Source: Empedobacter stercoris
GTDB lineage: Bacteria; Bacteroidota; Bacteroidia; Flavobacteriales; Weeksellaceae
Direction: 5' to 3'
Assembly (NCBI RefSeq): GCF_020281205.1
Contig: NZ_JACXZC010000009.1
Coordinates: forward strand, 30,565 to 94,564
Length of the DNA: 64,000 nt
Positions 51,371 through 61,100 of this stretch are shown in pieces (position 1 is the first letter of the stretch; each line of letters starts with the position of its first letter). The translations under genes were made by a program, and so were the position numbers. The notes under the pieces were generated by a model. It worked only from the letters and a program-made list of their open reading frames with translations, had not been told where the DNA came from and did no database searches.

Positions 51371-53031
51371 TGATTGCGCAATTAATATTTTCAACGTTAT
51401 TACTCTTATATTTTTTAGGATTTGGATTCCTTTTTCAAAAAATATTCCCAAAAATAAATTCGTCAATTTCTTTTGTTATTTTGAACGGGATGATAGGAGT
51501 AGGACTTCTCAGTTTTCTACTTGCATTTTTTATCCCTTTAAATTTTACTTACGAAGCAATTTTAATTCTTATTTCTATTCTTTCCTTAATTTATCATAGA
51601 AAAGAGGTTCAAAAATATGTGAAAGAGTTGAGAAATATTTCACGATATTTTTATGTATTTTCTTTTTTAGGTTTGTTGGTTGCAACAACTTATCCGTTTA
51701 TTTTAGACCATTTTGGTTACTACATTCCGACGATAAAATGGTTGGATTTTGCTGGTTTTGTAAAGGGACTTTCTAATTTAGAATGGGTTTTAGCACAAAA
51801 TAGTTTTTGGCATATTTTACAAGCTGCTGTTAACGAGAGTTTGGATGTTTATTATCGATTAAACATAAGTTTATTTATTGTTTTTAATTTATATGTATTT
51901 GATAAAAAGTGCTACAAATTGTTGTTTTTTAACATTTTGTTTTTATTTTTTTTAAATTCTCCTTCTCCCGATTTACCTGTTTTTGTTATAACAATTTTAC
52001 TAATCAATGAATATTTAAATCAAAAAGGAAAAGTATCAGATTATTTATTTTATTCGACAATTTTGGTTGTCATAAAACCAATTAGCATTGTTCTACTGAT
52101 TTTTTTCTTAATTGAATATTTGAAGAATAAAGAATATAGATTTTTGAAGGATAAAAATATTCTTTTAATCATATTTTTTACTTTCTTGTTTTGTTGCAAA
52201 GGAATTATTGTTTCTTCAAATCCTTTATTTCCTATAAGCTTCAGTTCTATTGAAAATCTCCAATGGAGTTCGCCTAAAAGTATGTATGATATCTCGAAAT
52301 TAAATGGAAAGTTTATTCCACTAAAGGATTCTTTTACATTTGAAGAGGTAATGAAAATGAATTCATTTGAATATTTATATGCAATTTTGTTTCAGAATGC
52401 TGTGCGGTCAATTATATTATTATTCATTATAGGATTTACACTTTTAACAACAATAATTAGTTTTTTCTACAAAAAATCGACCATTCAATTATTAATATTT
52501 TGTTGCTGGATAAAGTTATTTGTAATGCTATTTTTATCGCCTCAATTTAGATTTCTTTTAGATATTTTGGTTATTGATGTTGTACTGATTTTAAGTATTT
52601 TTAATCATAAAACCTATTTTCAGTTTTCAAAAGGAATAAGTTTTTTAGGTGTCTTTGCAGTTTCTCTTTTTATTTTATTTCCAAACTTAGGTAGATTAAG
52701 TTCAAATTCAATACGATCTTTTTCGTATCAAAAAAAAATAGAATTAAAGCAACTTTTACAGCCAGGTACTTACAGAGAAATACCAACATTAGAAAAAAAA
52801 ATAGGAAATATTTTATATAATTACCCTACAAATTATCCCTTGATTTATAACTCTCCTGTACCTGCGATTAGTACTTCGACTTTGAATAGTTATTTAATAT
52901 ATAATGGTTATCCGCAACAAATAGATTCTTTAAATGTGAAAAATGGATTTTATTTTGTTCAGATGAATGAAAATGAACGAAAAAAAATAACTGAATTTTT
53001 GATGCAAGAACAAAAAAAGCAAGCTAATTAG
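51370..53031 (+). CDS. polytopic membrane protein of unknown function
   Basis: A 553-residue integral membrane protein with about eleven to thirteen hydrophobic helices and no signal peptide. The loop FILDHFGYYIPTIKWLDFAGFVKGL and the following WVLAQNSFWHILQAAV recall uncharacterised GT-C-like or LIC_10190-type membrane proteins that process surface polymers. The final 130 residues are mainly soluble and presumably extracytoplasmic. It is joined to the DtxR-type gene by a TAATG overlap, so its expression should follow the repressor's, although a metal role is not evident from the sequence. It ends at a palindromic hairpin. Confidence 0.7.
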   Translation: MIAQLIFSTLLLLYFLGFGFLFQKIFPKINSSISFVILNGMIGVGLLSFLLAFFIPLNFTYEAILILISILSLIYHRKEVQKYVKELRNISRYFYVFSFLGLLVATTYPFILDHFGYYIPTIKWLDFAGFVKGLSNLEWVLAQNSFWHILQAAVNESLDVYYRLNISLFIVFNLYVFDKKCYKLLFFNILFLFFLNSPSPDLPVFVITILLINEYLNQKGKVSDYLFYSTILVVIKPISIVLLIFFLIEYLKNKEYRFLKDKNILLIIFFTFLFCCKGIIVSSNPLFPISFSSIENLQWSSPKSMYDISKLNGKFIPLKDSFTFEEVMKMNSFEYLYAILFQNAVRSIILLFIIGFTLLTTIISFFYKKSTIQLLIFCCWIKLFVMLFLSPQFRFLLDILVIDVVLILSIFNHKTYFQFSKGISFLGVFAVSLFILFPNLGRLSSNSIRSFSYQKKIELKQLLQPGTYREIPTLEKKIGNILYNYPTNYPLIYNSPVPAISTSTLNSYLIYNGYPQQIDSLNVKNGFYFVQMNENERKKITEFLMQEQKKQAN

Positions 53032-53039
53032 CTTGCTTT
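53016..53039. terminator. bidirectional palindromic terminator
   Basis: A perfect 24-bp palindrome centred on AAGCTAATTAGCTT with A-rich sequence on one side, overlapping the end of the membrane protein gene and ending just before the convergent DUF1573 gene. Confidence 0.7.
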
Positions 53040-53044
53040 AAGTA

Positions 53045-53410
53045 TTATTGTGCTTTACCTTTTACTCTGAAGATTTTACGAGAAGAGGTTGCATCATTAG
53101 ATGTGATTGTGACAGATTTATTAAAATCCCCTGCCATAGAACCACTCGAATATTTTACTGTGATATCTGCAGATGCGCCTGGAGCTATTGGGGTTTTAGG
53201 ATAATCAGGAGCTGTACATCCACAAGATCCTACAACACTTTTAAGAACTAAAGGCTTGTCTCCTGTATTTGTTACTTTAATTTTTGAAGTAACATCTGTA
53301 TTCAATTTAATATTCCCAAATTGAATTTCTTCTTTATCTAAACTAAGCGTTTGAGCAAATGCACTCGAAATACCTAATGCAAAAACACTTACAAACATTA
53401 ATTTTTTCAT
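53045..53410 (-). CDS. exported DUF1573 domain protein
   Basis: A 121-residue secreted protein. The start is set at MKKLMFVSVFALGISSAFAQ, a clear signal peptide; the frame extends upstream but the extra residues are not signal-like. The DUF1573 domain follows: IQFGNIKLNTDVTSKIKVTNTGDKPLVLKSVVGSCGCTAPDYPKTPIAPG, ending in TITSNDATSSRKIFRVKG. The SCGC motif is typical of the family. The fold is immunoglobulin-like; function is unknown. Such proteins are very common in Bacteroidota envelopes. Confidence 0.85.
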   Translation of the reverse strand: MKKLMFVSVFALGISSAFAQTLSLDKEEIQFGNIKLNTDVTSKIKVTNTGDKPLVLKSVVGSCGCTAPDYPKTPIAPGASADITVKYSSGSMAGDFNKSVTITSNDATSSRKIFRVKGKAQ

Positions 53411-53499
53411 AACGATAATTAATTTATAATCAAAGTTAAGCAAATAATCCAAAAAAGAATGCTTTTTTTGTATTTTAGTAAGTATAAAAAAACATTAAT

Positions 53500-54159
53500 A
53501 TGAAAACAGTAATTATTCCATTATTACTTTTAACTTTTAATAGTGTCGATGCGCAGATATCTTCAACAGCAACTGTTAATGAATATAATTTGCAAACGTT
53601 AGTAGCAGAATTGAAACAACAAAAATATACAGATGGTTCTACAAATAAGAATGAGTATTTTGATGTAAACTTTTTACCTGCGAGTATTGATGGCTTCAAA
53701 GAAAAAGAAAATTTTAGATATAATGCCTTATTAGATGATTTCGAATTTTTACGCGATGGTTATTTATATAAAATGAATAAATATTCTGATCAAATAATTA
53801 GGTTTGACAATGGGAAAATTTATAAGTATGTAAATTTTATAGAAGGAAATGTGGTGTCTTCAAGGTATTTGCAAGTATTAACACCAATGGATGTTAAAAT
53901 AGTACTTTACAAAAAGTTAACGATAGATGGAATTGATGGATTAGGAGCAAGTGGTTTAAATGCTTCAAATAAAACAAGTTATTATAAACAAGATAAATTA
54001 CAGATTGGATTTGATGATAAATTGTTTAACGTACCAAAATCAACAAAAAAGTTTGGAGAATTTACTGATAAAAACGTAGCAGAAATTGTAAATAATAATA
54101 AACTTAATCTGAAAAAAGAGCAAGATTTAATTTTACTTATCGAGTTGTTGAATAAATAA
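53500..54159 (+). CDS. exported hypothetical protein
   Basis: A 219-residue protein with a signal peptide (MKTVIIPLLLLTFNSVDAQ) and a mature part of mixed alpha/beta character (FRYNALLDDFEFLRDGYLYKMNK, IIRFDNGKIYKYVNF, VLYKKLTIDGIDGL). The first part looks like beta strands in a repeating order; the last 60 residues are Lys-rich and helical. There are no cysteines and no sorting domain. Function and family are not recognised. It is divergent from the DUF1573 gene and followed 79 bp later by valS. Confidence 0.65.
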   Translation: MKTVIIPLLLLTFNSVDAQISSTATVNEYNLQTLVAELKQQKYTDGSTNKNEYFDVNFLPASIDGFKEKENFRYNALLDDFEFLRDGYLYKMNKYSDQIIRFDNGKIYKYVNFIEGNVVSSRYLQVLTPMDVKIVLYKKLTIDGIDGLGASGLNASNKTSYYKQDKLQIGFDDKLFNVPKSTKKFGEFTDKNVAEIVNNNKLNLKKEQDLILLIELLNK

Positions 54160-54238
54160 ACAAATTCTTTATTAGTTAAGAAATATTGGGCAGATTGTGT
54201 AAATTTGCCCAATATTGTTTTTAAGTTATAAATAAATA

Positions 54239-56860
54239 ATGGAAATCGCATCGAAATATACGCCGACAGAGGTAGAAGGAAAATGGTATGAATACTGGAT
54301 GGAGAAAAAATATTTTAAATCTACACCAGACCAAAGAAAAGCTTACACAATTGTAATTCCACCACCAAACGTTACAGGTGTCTTACATATGGGACATATG
54401 TTAAATAACACGATTCAAGACGTTTTGATTCGTCGTGCACGTATGCGTGGCTTCAATGCATGTTGGGTTCCCGGAACAGACCATGCTTCAATTGCTACTG
54501 AGGCAAAAGTAGTTGCGAAATTAAAAGAAGAAGGTGTTTCTAAATTTGATATCGGACGCGAAAAATTCTTAGAACACGCTTGGGATTGGACACATAAGCA
54601 TGGTGGTATCATCTTGGATCAATTAAAGAAATTAGGTGCTTCTTGTGATTGGGATCGTACAAAATTTACAATGGATCCTGATTTGTCTGAATCTGTTCAA
54701 CGTGTATTTATCGATTTATACAACAAAGGTTTAGTGTATCGAGGGTATCGCATGGTAAATTGGGATCCTGAAGCTAAAACAAATATCTCTGACGAAGAGG
54801 TTGTTTACAAAGAGAAAAACGGAAAATTATACCACTTAAAATATCAAGTTGTAGGTTCTGATAAATATATAGTTGTAGCGACAACTCGTCCAGAAACTAT
54901 TTTTGGGGATACTGCTGTTTGTATCAATCCAAACGATGAGCGTTACGAATGGTTAAAAGGACAAAAAGTAATTGTTCCTTTAGTAGGCCGTGAGGTAAAC
55001 ATTATCGAAGATGAGTACGTGGATTTAGAATTCGGAACAGGATGTTTAAAAGTAACGCCAGCTCATGATACGAATGACTACGAATTAGGAAAGAAACACA
55101 ACTTAGAGTTCATCGATATCTTTACGGATGATGCAAAATTAAACGAATATGGAATTCATTATGCCGGAATGGATCGTTTCAAGGCACGTAAAGAGGTTGA
55201 GAAAGAATTAGAAGAAAAAGGTTTACTTGAAAAAGTAGAAGATTATAAAAATAATGTAGGAACATCTGAAAGAACAGGAGCGGTTATCGAGCCTAAAATC
55301 TCGAATCAATGGTTCTTAAAAATGACAGATTTAGCTAAACCTGCATTAGACAACGTAATGAACGATACGATTAAATTTCACCCAGCGAAATTTAAAAATA
55401 CATACCGTAACTGGATGGAAAATGTAACAGATTGGAACATTTCTCGTCAATTATGGTGGGGACACCAAATTCCTGCATTTTTCTATGGTGAAGGAAACGA
55501 AGATTTCGTTGTTGCTTTAACAAAAGAAGAAGCATTACCATTAGCACAAGAAAAAACAGGAAATACTGCTTTAACTATTAAAGATTTACGTCAAGATGAA
55601 GATGCATTAGATACTTGGTTCTCTTCTTGGTTATGGCCAATTTCTGTTTTCAATGGAATTAATGAACCAGATAACGAAGAAATCAATTATTACTATCCAA
55701 CACAAGATTTAGTAACTGGTCCAGATATTATTTTCTTTTGGGTGGCACGTATGATTGTTGCTGGATACGAATATCGTAACGAATTGCCTTTCGAAAATGT
55801 ATATTTCACAGGTATCGTTCGTGACAAACAAGGTCGTAAAATGTCGAAATCTTTAGGGAATTCGCCAGATCCGATTGAGTTAATGAACGAGTACGGAGCC
55901 GATGCTACGCGTATGGGAATGTTGTTAACGGCACCTGCTGGAAATGATTTACCATTTGATGTGGAGTTATGTTTACAAGGACGTAATTTTGCAAATAAAA
56001 TTTGGAATGCTTTCCGTTTAATTAAAGGTTGGGAAGTTAAAGAAGATTTAGAACAAACTACAGCGCAAGCAAAAGCAGTAAACTGGTTCGAAAATAAATT
56101 CCAACAAACCTTAGCAGATATCGAACATAACTACGATCAATACCGTTTATCAGATTCGTTAATGGCAATCTATAAATTAATTTGGGATGATTTCTGTTCG
56201 TGGTATTTAGAAGCGATTAAACCAACTTTTGGAGAACCAATTGATCGCAAAACATTTGATGCAACGATTGGTTATTTAGAAAATGTATTGAAAGTTTTAC
56301 ATCCATTTATGCCTTTCTTAACAGAAGAAATTTGGCATTTAATTGCAGAAAGAACGGATGACGAAGCTTTAATTGTTTCGAAGTATCCAGAAATTACATC
56401 TTTTGATGAAACGATTATCAAAAATTTTGAAAATACGAAAGAAGCAACAACAGCAATTCGTGGTTTACGTTCAGAAAAAGGAATGTCTCCAAAAGAAGCA
56501 TTAGAAGTTTTTGCTGATGCACAAGCTACTAACGAAATCTATGTAGATGTATTCTCGAAATTAGGAAATGTTTCTAACTTCAATACTGGAGATAAACCAG
56601 AAAAAGGTTTTGCTTTCCGTGTAGGTACATTAGAATTTATGATTCCTATGTCTGATAATATTGATGTTGAAGCTGAACGCGAGAAATTACAAAAAGAGTT
56701 AGAATACTATCAAGGTTTCTTAAATTCTGTTCGTAAAAAATTATCTAACGAAAAATTTGTTGCTGGAGCGCCAGAACAAGTTATTGGTGCAGAACGAAAA
56801 AAAGAAGCAGACACATTGGCTAAAATTGCTCAAATCGAAGAGCAATTACAAGCTTTATAA
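54239..56860 (+). CDS. valS: valyl-tRNA synthetase
   Basis: An 873-residue class I synthetase. The HIGH motif is [15 protein letters not shown] (about residues 41-55) and the KMSKS motif is [15 protein letters not shown] (about 527-541). The editing domain includes [13 protein letters not shown], the anticodon-binding region [11 protein letters not shown], and a C-terminal coiled coil is present ([25 protein letters not shown]). It charges tRNA-Val and edits mischarged threonine. Length is normal. Codon use here is that of a highly expressed gene (uniform TTA, CGT, GGT). A strong terminator follows. Confidence 0.97.
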   Translation: MEIASKYTPTEVEGKWYEYWMEKKYFKSTPDQRKAYTIVIPPPNVTGVLHMGHMLNNTIQDVLIRRARMRGFNACWVPGTDHASIATEAKVVAKLKEEGVSKFDIGREKFLEHAWDWTHKHGGIILDQLKKLGASCDWDRTKFTMDPDLSESVQRVFIDLYNKGLVYRGYRMVNWDPEAKTNISDEEVVYKEKNGKLYHLKYQVVGSDKYIVVATTRPETIFGDTAVCINPNDERYEWLKGQKVIVPLVGREVNIIEDEYVDLEFGTGCLKVTPAHDTNDYELGKKHNLEFIDIFTDDAKLNEYGIHYAGMDRFKARKEVEKELEEKGLLEKVEDYKNNVGTSERTGAVIEPKISNQWFLKMTDLAKPALDNVMNDTIKFHPAKFKNTYRNWMENVTDWNISRQLWWGHQIPAFFYGEGNEDFVVALTKEEALPLAQEKTGNTALTIKDLRQDEDALDTWFSSWLWPISVFNGINEPDNEEINYYYPTQDLVTGPDIIFFWVARMIVAGYEYRNELPFENVYFTGIVRDKQGRKMSKSLGNSPDPIELMNEYGADATRMGMLLTAPAGNDLPFDVELCLQGRNFANKIWNAFRLIKGWEVKEDLEQTTAQAKAVNWFENKFQQTLADIEHNYDQYRLSDSLMAIYKLIWDDFCSWYLEAIKPTFGEPIDRKTFDATIGYLENVLKVLHPFMPFLTEEIWHLIAERTDDEALIVSKYPEITSFDETIIKNFENTKEATTAIRGLRSEKGMSPKEALEVFADAQATNEIYVDVFSKLGNVSNFNTGDKPEKGFAFRVGTLEFMIPMSDNIDVEAEREKLQKELEYYQGFLNSVRKKLSNEKFVAGAPEQVIGAERKKEADTLAKIAQIEEQLQAL

Positions 56861-56889
56861 TCTTAGATTAGATTTTAGTATAAAGATTT

Positions 56890-56919
56890 AACCACTCCTT
56901 TTGGAGTGGTTTTTTTTTA
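56890..56919 (+). terminator. terminator of valS
   Basis: Arms AACCACTCC and GGAGTGGTT form a 9-bp stem with a TTTT loop, followed by a long T run. Confidence 0.9.
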
Positions 56920-56951
56920 TGTATTTAATTTTAATTGAAAAGTATATTTCT

Positions 56952-56959
56952 TAACTTTG
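56952..56959 (+). promoter_or_regulatory. -7 promoter element TAACTTTG for the LysE-like gene
   Basis: An exact TAnnTTTG match ending 22 bp before the start codon and located after the valS terminator. Confidence 0.45.
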
Positions 56960-56981
56960 CATACCTTTTTACAAAAACTTA

Positions 56982-57620
56982 ATGCAGTATTTAGAACTAC
57001 TTTTAATCGGAATTTTTACAGCTTTTATTGGATCATCCATTCCTGGATTATTGAATATGACGGTGGTGAAAATTGGTAAACAAGAAGGAACTAAAAGTGC
57101 ATATACCTTTATGTTAGGAACAGCAATTACAATCGCGATTCAAGTTTATTTAGCCATTTTTTTAGCAAAATTCATTAATTTTAATGAAGAAGTAACTAAA
57201 ATTTTCCGGCAAGTAGGATTAATAGTTTTTGTAATGATTACGATATATTTTCTATTTTTTGCGAAAAAACAAGACCTAAAAAAGAAAAATAAAAGACTAA
57301 AACAACAAGGAGATGTCAAACAGAAGAATAAGTTTTTATATGGATTATTGTTATCAGCTGTAAATGTTTTTCCGATACCTTTTTATGTCTTTTTAAGCGC
57401 AACTTTAATTTCATATAAAATTACGGTTTTTGGTCAACCTAATAGCTCTATTTTTGCATTAGGCGTAGTGATTGGTTCGATGATAATTTTTAGTTTGTAT
57501 CTTAAATTTTTCAATTCAAAATCAGAAGAAAATTCATTTATTCTAAAAAATATCAACTATGTCATTGGCGGTGTAACGAGCGTAGTTTCTATTTTGACGA
57601 TTTATCAACTGTTTCTCTAA
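56982..57620 (+). CDS. LysE-type translocator family membrane protein
   Basis: A 212-residue integral membrane protein with about six helices: ELLLIGIFTAFIGSSIPGLLNM, AYTFMLGTAITIAIQVYLAIFLA, VGLIVFVMITIYFLFFA, FLYGLLLSAVNVFPIPFYVFLSATL, IFALGVVIGSMIIFSLYL and YVIGGVTSVVSILTIYQLFL. The order, the GxxIPG in the first helix and the NVFPIPFY in the fourth fit the LysE/RhtB amino-acid exporter superfamily. A basic loop of about 25 residues lies between helices 3 and 4. The exported compound is unknown. It appears to be monocistronic. Confidence 0.75.
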   Translation: MQYLELLLIGIFTAFIGSSIPGLLNMTVVKIGKQEGTKSAYTFMLGTAITIAIQVYLAIFLAKFINFNEEVTKIFRQVGLIVFVMITIYFLFFAKKQDLKKKNKRLKQQGDVKQKNKFLYGLLLSAVNVFPIPFYVFLSATLISYKITVFGQPNSSIFALGVVIGSMIIFSLYLKFFNSKSEENSFILKNINYVIGGVTSVVSILTIYQLFL

Positions 57621-57778
57621 GAATTTATTTCTAACTAAAGATTGTATTCTCTATCGCTTTATTTATTAAGATTCATTCAAAATAACTTTAATTAATCTTA
57701 AAAAGTGTTTTTACATTTTTACGATTGAATTAAATAAACTTAAATTCCAAAAAAAATCATTAAATTAACATTTCTAAA

Positions 57779-59197
57779 ATGTTTAAAATGTCTGATTTTA
57801 AAACGGAAATTGATAAGATTTACGAACTGCAATTCAAGAATAAATCAACTATTCGAAATTTAACTATTGCTCAACGCAAAGTATTTTTGCTAAAATTAGA
57901 ACAATCAATTCTTAATCACCGAATTGAAATTGAGCAAGCATTGTTTATTGATTTAAGAAAATCAAAAGTTGAATCAGATTCAACTGAAATTTTCCCTGTT
58001 TTATCAGAAATTAGGTTATTTCGAAAAAAGTTGAATCGCTGGTCGAAAATAAAATCTGTTTCTAATAATCTTCTTTTTTTTGGTTCGAAAGCAAAAATTC
58101 AGCCCGAAGCTTTAGGTAATTGTTTGATTATTTCGCCATGGAATTATCCTTTTCAGTTATGTTTACTACATCTTGTAGCATGTATTTCAGCTGGAAACAC
58201 AGCCATATTGAAGCCTTCAGAATTTTGTCCAAATGTTTCTAAACTACTTGATAAAATTATATCCGAAGTTTTTGAACAAAATCATGTTGCAGTTATTGAA
58301 GGGCAAGTTGATGAAACCACCTATTTATTAGCCAAAAAATTTGACCATATTCATTTTACAGGATCTCCGAAAGTTGGTAAAATTGTAATGCAAGCAGGAG
58401 CTAAGCATCTTTCTTCTGTGACATTAGAATTAGGAGGTAAATCGCCTTTGATTATTGATGGTTCAATTCCGATGCAAGAAGTGGTAGAGAAAGTTGTTTG
58501 GGGTAAATTGATCAATTTGGGACAGACTTGCATTGCGCCAGATTATATAGTGATTAAAGAAGAGTTCAGCGATCAATTTGTAGATGCTTTTATTACACAT
58601 GTCGAAAATATTTTTGGAAAAAATCCTTCTCAATCAGAGGATTTGGCTCGAATAGTAAATCTTCAAAATTACAATCGATTAAAAAATTTGATCACCGATG
58701 CTTTAAAAAAAGGTGCGAAATGCCCGTTTGGAAATGAATATAAAGAGGATGAACTATACATTAAACCAACTTTATTAATTGATATACCGAAAGATGCTTT
58801 AATAGAAAATGAAGAAATTTTTGGTCCAATACTTCCTATCTATACATTTAAAGAGATTAATGAAGTAATTGAGTATATTAATTTGAAAGAAAAGCCTTTA
58901 GCTTTATATTTATTTTCTAATAACTTGGTTTTTATTGAAGAAGTTAAAAATCAAACATCTTCAGGATCTGTCGTAATAAATGAAACTTTAGTTCATATTT
59001 TACATCCGAATTTACCATTTGGAGGAGTTAATCATTCAGGAATTGGTGCGTCAACTGGTTATGAAGGGTTTAAAGATTTTTCACACATGAAGCCAGTCTT
59101 ACACGTAAATCGTATTTTATCGCCATCCAAATTTCTTAATTATCCGTATACTTCTACAACCCAAAAGGTAATTGATTTTTTGATGAAATATTTTTAA
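57779..59197 (+). CDS. aldehyde dehydrogenase family protein
   Basis: A 472-residue NAD(P)-dependent aldehyde dehydrogenase of the short class 3-like group. Visible are the Rossmann region NCLIISPWNYPFQLCLLHLVACISAGNTAILKPSE, FTGSPKVGKIVM, the general base Glu in VTLELGGKSPLII (about residue 217), the catalytic Cys in LGQTCIAPDYIV (about 251) and EEIFGPILPIYTF. The C-terminal hydrophobic anchor of eukaryotic class 3 forms is absent. It oxidises an unknown aldehyde, probably long-chain or aromatic. An alternative start is the ATG at 57788. It is not obviously in an operon. Confidence 0.92.
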   Translation: MFKMSDFKTEIDKIYELQFKNKSTIRNLTIAQRKVFLLKLEQSILNHRIEIEQALFIDLRKSKVESDSTEIFPVLSEIRLFRKKLNRWSKIKSVSNNLLFFGSKAKIQPEALGNCLIISPWNYPFQLCLLHLVACISAGNTAILKPSEFCPNVSKLLDKIISEVFEQNHVAVIEGQVDETTYLLAKKFDHIHFTGSPKVGKIVMQAGAKHLSSVTLELGGKSPLIIDGSIPMQEVVEKVVWGKLINLGQTCIAPDYIVIKEEFSDQFVDAFITHVENIFGKNPSQSEDLARIVNLQNYNRLKNLITDALKKGAKCPFGNEYKEDELYIKPTLLIDIPKDALIENEEIFGPILPIYTFKEINEVIEYINLKEKPLALYLFSNNLVFIEEVKNQTSSGSVVINETLVHILHPNLPFGGVNHSGIGASTGYEGFKDFSHMKPVLHVNRILSPSKFLNYPYTSTTQKVIDFLMKYF

Positions 59198-59220
59198 AAT
59201 CATTTCAACCGTTTTAATCT

Positions 59221-59228
59221 TATATTTG
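59221..59228 (+). promoter_or_regulatory. -7 promoter element TATATTTG for the Rrf2-type gene
   Basis: An exact TAnnTTTG match 46 bp upstream of the TTG start codon of the regulator gene. No -33 element is clear. Confidence 0.5.
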
Positions 59229-59274
59229 TTTTATACAACTATCAACGTTATTTTTGTAATTAAATCATATAAAA

Positions 59275-59682
59275 TTGTTATCAAAAAAAACAAAATACGG
59301 ACTAAAAGCGATGGCTCATTTGGCCAGACAAGAAAGTAGTAAGCCAGTATTGATTGGGCAAATTTCTGAAAAGGAAGTTATCCCTAAAAAATTCTTGGAA
59401 GCAATTTTATTGGATTTAAAAAAAATGGGATTTGTCAATTCAAAACAAGGAAAAGGTGGTGGCTATTATTTAGCAAAAGAAGCAAAGGATATTAGTTTAG
59501 CCTCTTTGATTCGTGTTTTAGAAGGTCCAATTGCGCTTTTACCCTGTGTTAGTAAAAATTATTACGAAAAATGCGACGATTGCCCCAACGAAGGCGTTTG
59601 CACTTTGAATAAGGTAATGGTAGAATTAAGAGATTCGACATTAGAAATCCTTGAAAATAAATCATTAGAAAGTTTAAAATAA
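59275..59682 (+). CDS. Rrf2 family transcriptional regulator
   Basis: A 135-residue winged-helix regulator. The N-terminus LSKKTKYGLKAMAHLARQ and the recognition part PKKFLEAILLDLKKMGFVNSKQGKGGGYYLAK are typical of Rrf2/IscR. Four cysteines lie in LPCVSKNYYEKCDDCPNEGVC (residues about 102-122), which could bind a [2Fe-2S] or other iron-sulfur cluster, so it may sense iron-sulfur status, redox or NO. The gene starts with TTG: the family's usual first residues begin exactly there and no ATG is near. A small terminator follows. Confidence 0.9.
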   Translation: MLSKKTKYGLKAMAHLARQESSKPVLIGQISEKEVIPKKFLEAILLDLKKMGFVNSKQGKGGGYYLAKEAKDISLASLIRVLEGPIALLPCVSKNYYEKCDDCPNEGVCTLNKVMVELRDSTLEILENKSLESLK

Positions 59683-59688
59683 ATTTTG

Positions 59689-59710
59689 CCTGAAATTTTT
59701 CAGGTTTTTT
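59689..59710 (+). terminator. terminator of the Rrf2-type gene
   Basis: Arms CCTGAA and TTCAGG with a four-base loop, then six T residues. Confidence 0.75.
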
Positions 59711-59792
59711 TATTGGTAAATTTTATAAGAACAAGGAAAAATAGTGTAACACTATTTCAGGAATAATTTCTAATTTCGAACATTTGTATTTC

Positions 59793-61100
59793 ATGAAAAA
59801 TAAATCCATTCAACAAGAGTTTAACTTACTTTTAAATCAACACGATTTTAACACACATGGCTATCTATTAGCTGTAAGTGGGGGAGTTGATAGTATGATT
59901 TTGTTGGATTTATTTCGTCAAACTTCTGCAAATTTTCAAGTGGCTCATTGTAATTTTCAATTGCGTGGAGTAGATGCAGATAAAGATGAGGCATTAGTGA
60001 GAGAATATTGTGGAAAATTGAATATTCCCTTTCATTCGGTTCGTTTTGACGTTGCAGCTTATCAAAAAACAGGTAATTATTCGGTAGAAATGGCTTGCCG
60101 AAATTTGCGTTATGATTGGTTTGAGCAAGTTCAGCAACAAAATCATTTGGATATTTTGGTTACCGCGCATCATTTGGATGATAATATCGAAACGTTTTTG
60201 ATTAATCTATCTCGTGGAACAGGTTTGAAAGGTTTGATTGGAATGCAAACTGATAATGGAAAAATATTCCGTCCGCTTTTAAACTTTACAAAAAATGAGT
60301 TGTTAGTATATGCAGAAGCAAATGAAATTAGTTGGCGAGAAGATTACACAAATGCGACAGATGAATATACCAGAAATAAAATTCGTCATCATATTACACC
60401 TGTTTTAAAAGAACTTCATCCTCAGTTTGATGAGAATTTTTTGGCAAGTTTAAGTCATATCAATGATAATTATCAAATTATACAAAATAAAGTAGAAGAA
60501 GTCAGAACTGATTTATTTTCAGGAGATAATCCAATAAAGATTGAAATTAATCCATTAAAATCACTTCAACCTTTAGAAACTTTTTTGTATTATTTATTCG
60601 AAAAATATGGTTTTTATTCGAGTAAAGAACTTCTGAAATTTTTGGATGCGGAAACGGGAAGTGAAATAAAATCAACAACTTATCGATTGGTTAAAAATCG
60701 AGAGAATTTGTTGCTTCAACCAATAGAAGAAGAAAATGAAGACGAAATAACAATTTTTGATGATTTAATTGAAATCAATTCGTTAAATTTGAAGTTCGTG
60801 AAATCGATAAATCCACACGAAAACGCTACAGAAACAGTAGATTTTACATCAATTTTGTTTCCACTTAAACTAAGAAAAGTGAAAGAGGGGGATTTCTTTT
60901 ATCCAATCGGAATGAATGGACAAAAAAAACTGATGAGTAAGTTTATGAAAGATTTGAAACTTTCTAAGTTAGAAAAAGAGAAGGTTTGGTTGCTTTGTGA
61001 CCAAAAAGATCAAATTATTTGGGTGGTGAACCATCGTTTGGATGAACGTTTCAAAACAACAGAAACAAGTAAAAACTTTTTAAACATTACAGTATGTTAA
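59793..61100 (+). CDS. tilS: tRNA(Ile)-lysidine synthetase
   Basis: A 435-residue enzyme that modifies C34 of tRNA-Ile(CAT) to lysidine with ATP and lysine, which changes both the codon read and the charging identity. The N-terminal PP-loop is LLAVSGGVDSMILLDLF (about residues 26-42), followed by HCNFQLRG, VTAHHLDDNIETFLINLSRGTGLKGLIGM and EDYTNATDEYTRNKIRH. The C-terminal RxVKEGDFFYPIGMNGQKKLMSKFMKD part is the usual TilS C-terminal domain. The start is the ATG at 59793; an upstream TTG is possible. Its end overlaps dsbD by seven bases. Confidence 0.95.
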   Translation: MKNKSIQQEFNLLLNQHDFNTHGYLLAVSGGVDSMILLDLFRQTSANFQVAHCNFQLRGVDADKDEALVREYCGKLNIPFHSVRFDVAAYQKTGNYSVEMACRNLRYDWFEQVQQQNHLDILVTAHHLDDNIETFLINLSRGTGLKGLIGMQTDNGKIFRPLLNFTKNELLVYAEANEISWREDYTNATDEYTRNKIRHHITPVLKELHPQFDENFLASLSHINDNYQIIQNKVEEVRTDLFSGDNPIKIEINPLKSLQPLETFLYYLFEKYGFYSSKELLKFLDAETGSEIKSTTYRLVKNRENLLLQPIEEENEDEITIFDDLIEINSLNLKFVKSINPHENATETVDFTSILFPLKLRKVKEGDFFYPIGMNGQKKLMSKFMKDLKLSKLEKEKVWLLCDQKDQIIWVVNHRLDERFKTTETSKNFLNITVC

